In this document: piece after piece, positions 1-5,194 of the stretch
Layout: every line of letters begins with the position of its first letter
Numbering within the stretch: position 1 is the first letter of the stretch
Source of the DNA: an uncultured Clostridium sp.
GTDB taxonomy: Bacteria > Bacillota_A > Clostridia > TANB77 > CAG-508
NCBI GenBank assembly: GCA_938045355.1
Contig: CALIMU010000060.1
Coordinates: 1-5,194 of the forward strand
Direction: 5' to 3'
DNA: 5,194 nt
The notes under the pieces: model-generated
Told to the model about the DNA's origin: nothing
The model's database searches: none
What the model saw: only the letters and a program-made list of their open reading frames with translations
Position numbers and translations under genes: made by a program

Positions 1-153
1 TGATTGAAAATTTTGAAATAAATAAGGTTATAGATAAATATATTAAATTAAAATTTTTAAAAAAATATATTGGAGAAGGTCGGAAAAGAATATATTTGTT
101 TAACTGAAGAAGGTAAAAACTGTGCAAATATTATATGGCAAGAACTAGTATAG
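1..153 (+). CDS. C-terminal end of a small, probably winged-helix, DNA-binding protein (5' partial, one +1 shift at CGGA)
   Basis: The reading frame enters from the left edge (first full codon at base 3) and gives about 49 residues, provided that C81 is skipped. Frame 0 runs to GGT at 78-80, then meets CGG (81-83) and would end at TGA 105-107 after an unconvincing tail. Skipping C81 continues as GGA-AAA-GAA and on to TAG 151-153, giving '...KKYIGEGGKEYICLTEEGK...'. A basic helix-like stretch, then a beta-hairpin with glycines, then 'LTEEGK' and a short amphipathic helix is the usual end of winged-helix regulators (MarR-, PadR- or DtxR-like folds). That resemblance is by pattern only and the family cannot be fixed from a fragment. 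The stop codon lies just upstream of the leuS promoter. The frame restored by the skip is the better protein, which makes this one of three CGGA sites in the window. Confidence 0.6.
81..84 (+). other. CGGA +1 frameshift / putative quadruplet Gly codon, site 1
   Basis: The in-frame codon after GGT (78-80) is CGG. Reading on in frame 0 stops at TGA 105-107. Dropping C81 gives GGA (Gly) and a winged-helix-like C-terminus ending at TAG 151-153. The upstream codon is GGT, which on slipping +1 would pair with GTC, so simple P-site re-pairing is poor. Confidence 0.6.
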
Positions 154-155
154 TG

Positions 156-164
156 TGATATAAT
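156..164 (+). promoter_or_regulatory. Extended -10 promoter for leuS
   Basis: TGA directly followed by TATAAT (159-164) is a perfect extended -10 element (TGnTATAAT). The best -35 at 17-bp spacing is TGGCAA (136-141), which is weak (3 of 6 matches to TTGACA), as is usual for extended -10 promoters. It begins just after the stop codon of the upstream gene. The predicted leader of about 40 nt is too short for a T-box. Confidence 0.6.
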
Positions 165-198
165 TTAAATTAAGTTAGATTAATAAAAAACTTTAAAT

Positions 199-204
199 AG
201 GAGG
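199..204 (+). promoter_or_regulatory. Ribosome binding site of leuS
   Basis: A full AGGAGG Shine-Dalgarno sequence lies 8 nt before the ATG at 213, which fixes the leuS start. Confidence 0.85.
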
Positions 205-212
205 TTAAAAGT

Positions 213-2610
213 ATGTATTCAAAAAAAATAGATAAAAAATGGCAAGATAGATGGAAAGAAGAAGGAATATATAAGTTTAATAAAAATAATAAAGGCGAAA
301 AATTATATGTTTTAGAAATGTTTTCATATCCATCAGGAGCAAAATTACATTTAGGACATTGGTATAATTATGGATTAACAGATTGTTATGCAAGACTTCA
401 AAAAATGAGAGGATATAATGTTTTTCATCCAATGGGATTTGATTCATTTGGACTTCCAGCAGAAAACTATGCAATAAAAACAGGGGTACATCCAGAAATA
501 TCTACAAAACAAAATATAGAAAATATGAAAGTACAATTAAGTGAAATGGGAGCATCATTTGATTGGAGTTATGAAATTAAGACACATGAACCAGAATATT
601 ATAAGTGGACACAATGGCTTTTCACATACCTATATAAAAAAGGACTTGCATATAAAAAAGAAGCACCTGTAAATTTCTGTCCATCATGTAATACAGTTCT
701 TGCAAATGAACAAGTAATACAAGGAGAATGTGAAAGATGTGGAAGTAGAATAGAAAGAAGAAAATTAAGCCAATGGTTTTTCAAGATAACAGATTATGCA
801 GAAGAATTATTAACAGGACTTGAAAAATTAGATTGGCCTGAACTTACTAAAAAGATACAACAAAATTGGATAGGAAAAAGCACTGGTGCAGAAATAGAAT
901 TTAATGTAGAAGGAAAAGATATTGTACTTACAGCATATACAACAAGACCAGATACACTTTATGGAGTATCATTTGTTGCAGTAGCACCAGAATCAGATAT
1001 TGCAAAAAAATTAATAACAGAAGATTATAGAAAAGAAGCAGAAGAATACATACAAAAAACTTTAAGTAAATCAGATATTGAAAGACAGTTTACAGATAGA
1101 GAAAAGACACTTGCATATACAGGAAGTTATGCGATAAACCCTATAAATGGAAAGAAAGTACCAATAATTTTAGCAGATTATGTTTTAGAAAGTTATGGAA
1201 CAGGTATTGTAATGGGAGTACCTGCACATGATGAAAGAGATATGGAAACAGCTAAAAAATATAATATAGAAATAATACCAGTTATAGATGAAAATGGTAT
1301 TATGATAAATTCAGATAGATTTAATGGGTTAAAAGCAGAAGATTTTAAAAAGTTAGTAGTAGAAGAGTTAGAAAAACAAGGAAAAGGAAGAAAAGCAGTA
1401 AAATATAAATTAAAAGATTGGCTTGTATCAAGACAAAGATATTGGGGAGCACCAATTCCAATAATATATTGTGATGATTGCCGGAGAAGTTCTAGTAGAA
1501 GAAAAAGATTTACCAGTACTTCTTCCAAAAGATGTAGAATTTAAACCAGATGGAAAATCACCACTTGCAAAATCAGAAGTATTTGTAAACTGCAAATGTC
1601 CAAAATGTGGAAAATCTGCTAAAAGAGAAGTAGATACATTAGATACATTTGTATGTTCATCATGGTATGAATTAAGATATCCATTTAATAAAGAAACTAA
1701 AGTACCATTTGTTAAAGGTGAAATAGATGAATATGTTCCGGTAGATACATATGTAGGAGGAAAAGAACATGCAGCAATGCATCTTATCTATTCAAGATTT
1801 ATATATAAGGCATTAAGAGATGGTGGATATTTAAAATCAGATGAACCATTTACAAGATTAATACACCAAGGATTAATATTAGGACCAGATGGTAACAAGA
1901 TGAGTAAATCAAAAGGAAATACAGTATCACCAGATGATTATGTAGAAAAATATGGTTCTGATGCTTTAAGATTATGGTTAATGTTTGGATATGCATATGA
2001 AGAAGGTGGACCATGGAATGAAGATGGTATAAAAGGTATAAGTAAATACATCCAAAGAGTGGAAAATTTAGCAGATAGAATTATATCAAATGAAGTTTCA
2101 ACAAAAGAAGTATCTAAAGAAGATATGGAAGAACTTAAACATATATTAAATAGAACAATATTTGGAGTTGAAAAAGATATTATACGTTTTTCATTTAATA
2201 CAGCAGTTGCAAAACTTATGGAACTTACAAATGAAATGATTAGAATTGAAAATAAATATGGAAATGTAAAAGAGCTTAGAGAAATATTTAAAATATTTGT
2301 AAACATATTAGCACCAATGGCACCACATTTATCAGAAGAAATATGGGAAAAACTTGGAGAAAAAGGAAGTGTACATTTAACAAAATATCCTAAATATGAT
2401 GAAAATTATTTAGAAAGAAATACTATAACAATAGCTGTACAAATAAATGGTAAATTAAAAGATACAATTGAAATAGAAAAAGGTGAAGAAAAAGAAAAAG
2501 TTTTAGCAAAAGCAAAACAAAAAGAAAAGGTAATTACAGCACTTGAAGGTAAAAAAATTATAAAAGAAATATATGTACAAGATAAGATTGTAAATATTGT
2601 TGTAAGATAA
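213..2610 (+). CDS. leuS: Leucyl-tRNA synthetase, interrupted by one +1 shift at CGGA
   Basis: Class I aminoacyl-tRNA synthetase that charges tRNA-Leu with leucine in the cytoplasm. Visible landmarks: the HIGH signature as HLGH (46-49); a zinc pair CPSC/CERC (156-159, 173-176); the CP1 editing domain with TTRPDT (243-248) and HDERD (339-343); RQRYWG (407-412); a second zinc set C420/C423 and C462/C465; KMSKS (562-566); then the helical anticodon-binding domain and the usual C-terminal domain ending in 'NIVVR'. Frame 0 covers residues 1-423 (to TGC 1479-1481). It then meets CGG and would end at TAA 1542-1544. Skipping C1482 continues GGA-GAA-GTT without a gap to TAA 2608-2610, giving 798 residues, about normal for the family. 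The break falls inside the second zinc-binding set and the restored residue is the Gly expected after CxxC. LeuRS is essential and normally single-copy, so a dead gene is unlikely. The gene appears monocistronic, with its own promoter and terminator. Confidence 0.95.
1482..1485 (+). other. CGGA +1 frameshift / putative quadruplet Gly codon, site 2 (in leuS)
   Basis: After TGC (Cys423) the in-frame codon is CGG. Frame 0 gives 'CRRSSSRR...' and stops at TAA 1542-1544. Omitting C1482 gives 'CDDCGEVLVEE', matching the CxxCG-x-V pattern of bacterial LeuRS zinc domains with no missing or extra residue. No Shine-Dalgarno-like stimulator or nearby stop codon is seen, unlike the prfB frameshift site. 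Confidence 0.9.
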
Positions 2611-2617
2611 TAATATA

Positions 2618-2652
2618 AGAGCAGGAAGAAAAATTATAACTTCCTGTTTTTT
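2618..2652 (+). terminator. Rho-independent terminator of leuS
   Basis: CAGGAAG (2622-2628) pairs with CTTCCTG (2640-2646) around an 11-nt AT-rich loop and is followed by six T's (2647-2652). The purines before the stem can extend pairing into the T-run. It begins 7 nt after the leuS stop. Confidence 0.85.
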
Positions 2653-2691
2653 AAATATAAAGAAGTATGAGAGAGAAAAGACAATATAAAG

Positions 2692-2720
2692 TTGACATAA
2701 AATTAAAATGATATTAAAAT
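2692..2720 (+). promoter_or_regulatory. Strong sigma-70/SigA-type promoter of the 155-residue gene
   Basis: A perfect -35 TTGACA (2692-2697), an exact 17-bp spacer and -10 TAAAAT (2715-2720, 5 of 6). The leader to the ATG at 2776 would be about 50 nt and shows no obvious structure. This is the best promoter in the window. Confidence 0.8.
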
Positions 2721-2760
2721 ATACCTATATCAAAATATATTTAAATTTGAAATTAGATTT

Positions 2761-2767
2761 AAAGGAG
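2761..2767 (+). promoter_or_regulatory. Ribosome binding site deciding the start of the 155-residue gene
   Basis: AAAGGAG lies 8 nt before the ATG at 2776. The in-frame GTG at 2767 overlaps this site and so cannot be the start. Confidence 0.85.
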
Positions 2768-2775
2768 TGATTTTC

Positions 2776-3243
2776 ATGAGAAAAATTCTTAGTTTAGTAT
2801 TAGTGGTATTAGCAGTTAATAGCTTTGGAGTAAATCCATCAACCAATTCACGAAATATAGGAAGTTATGGAAAAAATAATCGGAGCAAGAGAGGTGAGAT
2901 AGATATTTACAATATCAAAGAAAAAGTTCAAATTGTAAATATATCTGAACTTGAGGGAAAAACGTTTATAATTGAGGGAAAAGCATATATCATCCCACAA
3001 AATAATATCTTGTATGTGGGTAGAGTCAATTCTCAAGGAAGAATTGATCTTGAAAAAGAGTTAAAATTCAAAAAATTAGATGATAATTGTATTACAGTAG
3101 ACAGAGGGAAAACTTGCTTTGCTGTCAGAAGTAGTACTATGTTACCTGAGTTAATTCGGGTAAGTGATGGAAAAACAATCAGTACAGGCTATTGGAAAAA
3201 TAAAAAATTTCATAATTTTTTGCTAAATTGGAAAAACCAATAA
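2776..3243 (+). CDS. Small secreted protein of unknown function, probably horizontally acquired
   Basis: 155 residues from ATG 2776, chosen by the ribosome binding site 8 nt upstream. Residues 1-18 form a signal peptide: 'MRKI', a hydrophobic core (LSLVLVVLAV), and a likely signal peptidase I site after NSFG. A polar, basic linker follows ('KNNRSKRGE'), then a beta-rich part with 'GKTFIIEGKAYIIP' and 'NILYVGRVNSQGRIDLEKELKF', and a pair of cysteines (DDNC, KTCF) that could form a disulphide. There is no lipobox, LPXTG motif or second membrane span. I do not recognise the family; the style of the signal peptide recalls fusobacterial exported proteins, which is only an impression. Codon use departs from the neighbours: 5 of 16 Ile codons are ATC, and CGA and two CGG codons (2881, 3157) are used for Arg. 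Both CGG codons must be read without a shift. If CGGA at 2881 were read as Gly, translation would stop at TAG 2900-2902 after 41 residues. The gene has its own promoter and terminator. Confidence 0.75.
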   Translation: MRKILSLVLVVLAVNSFGVNPSTNSRNIGSYGKNNRSKRGEIDIYNIKEKVQIVNISELEGKTFIIEGKAYIIPQNNILYVGRVNSQGRIDLEKELKFKKLDDNCITVDRGKTCFAVRSSTMLPELIRVSDGKTISTGYWKNKKFHNFLLNWKNQ

Positions 3244-3253
3244 ATAATAATAT

Positions 3254-3286
3254 ACACTTAAATGTTTAACATTTAAGTGTTTTTTT
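3254..3286 (+). terminator. Rho-independent terminator of the 155-residue gene
   Basis: A perfect 11-bp stem, ACACTTAAATG (3254-3264) with CATTTAAGTGT (3270-3280), a 5-nt loop TTTAA, and a run of seven T's (3280-3286). It starts 10 nt after the stop codon and isolates this gene from the next. Confidence 0.9.
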
Positions 3287-3309
3287 AATATCAAGAGGTT
3301 ATAAAAATG

Positions 3310-3340
3310 TTACAAATGTAGAAAAGATAATATATATAAT
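3310..3340 (+). promoter_or_regulatory. Possible promoter of the pilin-like repeat gene
   Basis: TATAAT (3335-3340) is a perfect -10. The nearest -35-like element, TTACAA (3310-3315), is 19 bp away, which is long. The region is so AT-rich that chance matches are expected. A promoter is needed here because a strong terminator precedes it. Confidence 0.35.
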
Positions 3341-3367
3341 ATAGCATTTAATTATAATAAGTGAAAA

Positions 3368-3372
3368 AGGAG
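3368..3372 (+). promoter_or_regulatory. Ribosome binding site pointing to a UUG start at 3381
   Basis: AGGAG lies 8 nt before TTG 3381-3383, the same spacing as the other two genes. In the frame used by the body of the protein, TGA 3382-3384 closes the reading frame upstream and no start codon precedes the leader. The true start must therefore be this TTG, in the frame shifted by one base. Confidence 0.7.
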
Positions 3373-3380
3373 AAAGGAAA

Positions 3381-5142
3381 TTGAAAATATTACAAAAGAA
3401 AAAACGGAATAACATTACTTGCATTAGTAATAACAATAATAATAATGTTGTTATTAGCAGGTGTAGCTATTCAAATGACTTTAGGAGAAAATGGACTTTT
3501 TGCAAAAGCTACAAATTCTAAAAAAGAACAATCAAAATCAGAATTATATGAAACAGCAAAAATTGAATATTTAAATTTAAAAACAAAAGCAATAGAAGAA
3601 GGAAGACAAGATCCACCAATAAGTGAAGTATTATCTACAACTAATTTTTTATCAAAATATAATGTTGATGGGGGTAATATAACAGATAAAAAAGGAGAGG
3701 TTATAGATACAAGAGATAACCTTTTAGATAAATTAGATGGAATGAGTTCATCAGATGTTCCTATAACTCCAAGTGCACAAACATATCCAACACAAAGTTA
3801 TCCAAAAACAGTAGATGGTGTAACAATACAAGAACAAGATAAGGATAAATTAATATTAAAGATAAAGATAAAAGAACAGACAAAACTTGCGATAAGACCT
3901 AACACATATATTCCAGATCCATATAATATACAAGTAGAATGGGGAAACTGGGGATATAATTCATTTAGACCAGAATATAATCAGCAATCTGAACATGAAT
4001 ATTATCCAGGAGAATTTACTATGAAAATAACTGGGGCAAAATCTTTTTCTTTAGAAAGTACAGAATGGAGATATGATAAATTTGAAGTTACAGTATTACA
4101 TTGGGGTAAATTTGAGGATGATTCAAATGAACAAAATAATATAAGATTATATTCAGTAAAAGATATAAAAATGCCAGAACCAAATAATGTAACAGTTGAA
4201 TATAATCAAGCAACTATAGCAAATATACCAGAAGATTTATTTAAATATAAGCCTACAAGAAAAAATATGAGTTGTTTTCAAAGTTGTGGTAATATAACAA
4301 GTGTGCCCTCAAATTTATATAAGTATAATACAGGAATGACAACATTAAATAATGCATTTATAAATTGTTATAGTATAACAAATATTCCGGAAGGATTATT
4401 TAAATATAATCAAAATTTAACTAGTATTTATGGTCTGTTTTCAAATTCACAAATAACAACAATACCAGAAAATTTATTTAAATTTAATAAAGAATTAATA
4501 ACAGTATCAAATCTTTTTGGGAATTCAAGAATAACAAGTATACCAGAAAACTTGTTTAAATATAATATTAAATTACAAACTATTAATAGTTTATTTTCAG
4601 GAAGTGGTAATATAACAAATGTGCCAGAAAACTTATTTAAATATAATACAGAAGTAATAACTTTTAATAGTACTTTGAGTAGTTTACCTAATTTAGAAAA
4701 TATACCAGAAAACTTATTTAGTAATAATAAAAAAGTGACTAATTTTAATCGAACTTTTATGTATGATTCTAAATTAAAGGAAATACCAGAAAATTTATTT
4801 AAAAATAATACAAAAGCAACTGTTTTTTCAGGAACATTTCAAGGATGTAGTTTAATAAAAACAATACCAGGAAACTTATTTGATAATAATCCAGATGCAA
4901 AGAATTTTAATAATACTTTTTCTTCATGTAGTAAATTAAATAATATACCATGGAATTTATTTTCGAATAATAATAAAGCAGATGAATTTAGGGGAACATT
5001 TACTGGTCCTAATGAATTATATTATCTATCATTACCAAATAGATTATATTCATTACAAGAATCACAGTATAGGGGAATATTTGCAGGATGTAATAGTGCA
5101 AGTAATTATAATAGTATACCAGATTCATGGAAATCTTGGTAA
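3381..5142 (+). CDS. Pilin-like surface protein with PKD-like segment and 26-27-residue repeats (UUG start, +1 shift at CGGA)
   Basis: Read from TTG 3381 with C3405 skipped, this gives 586 residues. Residues 1-9 (MKILQKKKG) are a basic class III leader with Gly9 at -1 of the prepilin peptidase site. The mature protein would begin ITLLALVITIII, a hydrophobic helix to about residue 34. Position +5 is Ala instead of the usual Glu of type IV pilins, as seems common in this Bacillota class. A charged helix (about 40-70) and a Thr/Pro/Gln-rich linker follow. About 183-275 resembles a PKD-like beta sandwich ('VEWGNWG', 'HEYYPGEFTMKITG'). Residues 282-548 hold ten repeats, and the chain ends 'IPDSWKSW' with no sorting signal. 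A surface-displayed or secreted adhesin-like role is inferred; the family of N-terminal pilin helix plus long ectodomain is much larger than a pilus major subunit. Without the shift translation would stop at TAA 3519-3521. Starting at ATG 3445 instead would cut the membrane helix in half and is rejected. Confidence 0.8.
3405..3408 (+). other. CGGA +1 frameshift / putative quadruplet Gly codon, site 3 (prepilin leader)
   Basis: Eight codons from TTG 3381 end at AAA 3402-3404. The next in-frame codon is CGG, and frame 0 stops at TAA 3519-3521. Skipping C3405 gives 'QKKKGITLLALV', the standard prepilin cleavage context with an obligatory Gly at -1. An A-run precedes the site, so loss or gain of an A is an alternative reading: it would give 'QKKNGITL' with the same glycine. 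Confidence 0.75.
4225..5025 (+). repeat. Ten tandem 26-27-residue repeats (78/81 bp)
   Basis: Repeat starts are the IP/VP dipeptides at residues 282, 308, 335, 361, 387, 414, 441, 468, 495 and 522. The core is [IV]P-x-N-L-[FY]-K-[YF]-N, about eight variable residues, then F-x-x-[TLA]-F, a short polar loop sometimes with Cys, and a hydrophobic residue before the next IP. The period and the 'F..TF..C..L..IP' spacing recall the 26-residue bacterial surface repeats (DUF285/BspA-like), with which I would group them tentatively. Units 3-6 are the most alike (PENLFKYN or PEGLFKYN). The DNA around 'ccagaaaacttatttaa' is nearly identical between copies, which would favour slippage or recombination. 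Confidence 0.85.
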
Positions 5143-5147
5143 TAATT

Positions 5148-5172
5148 AATTATTTTATATTATAAAATTATT
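5148..5172 (+). terminator. Weak AT-only inverted repeat after the last gene
   Basis: Bases 5148-5158 can pair with 5162-5172 (10 of 11 positions) across a 3-nt loop. All pairs are A-T and no T-run follows, so this may be chance in an AT-rich tail. The rest of 5143-5194 shows no gene. Confidence 0.2.
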
Positions 5173-5194
5173 GAAAAATATAAAAATAATGATA

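Noticed and set aside
165..212. T-box leader regulating leuS.
   Set aside because: The space between promoter and start is under 50 nt and holds no stem, specifier loop or terminator.
81..1490. Programmed +1 frameshifting of the prfB type.
   Set aside because: There is no in-frame stop codon at the shift in any of the sites, no consistent upstream Shine-Dalgarno-like element (only site 1 has GGAGAAGG nearby), and P-site codons GGT, TGC and AAA do not re-pair well one base downstream.
277..2306. Open frames on the minus strand inside leuS.
   Set aside because: They lack ribosome binding sites and recognisable protein features, and are shadows of the AT-rich coding strand.
1471..2610. A separate second gene for a split (two-subunit) leucyl-tRNA synthetase starting at GTG 1471 or ATG 1474.
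   Set aside because: There is no Shine-Dalgarno sequence before either codon, the break lies inside a zinc-ligand set rather than at a domain border, and a one-base skip joins the parts without loss or gain of residues.
2647..3298. Similar flanks (T-run then AATAT/AAATAT, AAG-AG) as target-site duplications around the 155-residue cassette.
   Set aside because: The match is imperfect and falls in the T-runs of two terminators, where similarity is expected.
105..3384. TGA read as tryptophan (code 4), using TGA 105-107 or 3382-3384.
   Set aside because: No real gene has an in-frame TGA, Trp is encoded by TGG throughout, and reading through these two TGAs does not give better proteins.
81..3408. 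Three random sequencing errors.
   Set aside because: Not excluded, but random errors would be expected in the many A/T runs. Here all three apparent insertions are a C before GGA, while dozens of other GGA codons are clean. A systematic error tied to a motif remains possible, so it is listed as the refuting test of the main finding.
4388..4391. A fourth CGGA, in the repeat gene.
   Set aside because: It is split between codons (CCG GAA) and never presents CGG in frame. The protein continues normally, as the hypothesis predicts.

Overview
The window is very AT-rich, with compact intergenic gaps, AGGAGG-type ribosome binding sites, hairpin plus T-run terminators, and codons ending almost always in A or T (Arg mostly AGA). 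The leucyl-tRNA synthetase resembles low-GC Bacillota sequences. The last protein has the 'KGITL-LALVITIII' pilin-like N-terminus common in uncultured gut Clostridia and Bacilli. A low-GC Bacillota genome, probably gut-associated, is my best guess; the sequence does not fix the genus.

Layout, all on the + strand. (1) The 3' end of a small, probably winged-helix, DNA-binding protein, bases 1-153. (2) leuS, 213-2610, behind an extended -10 promoter and closed by a terminator at 2618-2652. (3) An unrecognised secreted protein of 155 residues, 2776-3243, with its own strong promoter and its own terminator. (4) A 586-residue protein, 3381-5142, with a prepilin-type leader, a PKD-like segment and about ten 26-27-residue repeats. 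(5) A short AT-only tail without a gene.

The main observation is that genes 1, 2 and 4 are each interrupted by one apparent +1 frameshift, and all three lie at the same tetranucleotide, CGGA (81-84, 1482-1485, 3405-3408). At each site the in-frame codon is CGG. Skipping the C, or reading CGGA as one four-base unit, restores the frame and inserts a glycine. Two of these glycines are at constrained positions: the Gly after the CxxC zinc pair of LeuRS, and the Gly at -1 of the prepilin peptidase site. These are the only in-frame CGG codons in the three genes. This suggests that CGG is unassigned in this organism and that CGGA is decoded as glycine, by quadruplet decoding or efficient +1 shifting. 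The alternative is an unusually regular sequencing or assembly error.

Gene 3 is the exception. It carries two in-frame CGG codons (one CGGA, one CGGG) that must not shift if its frame is right. Its codon use also differs from its neighbours (5 of 16 Ile codons are ATC, against 2 in all of leuS and none in the 586-residue gene). It therefore looks like a self-contained, recently acquired cassette. The genes do not form an operon or a pathway.
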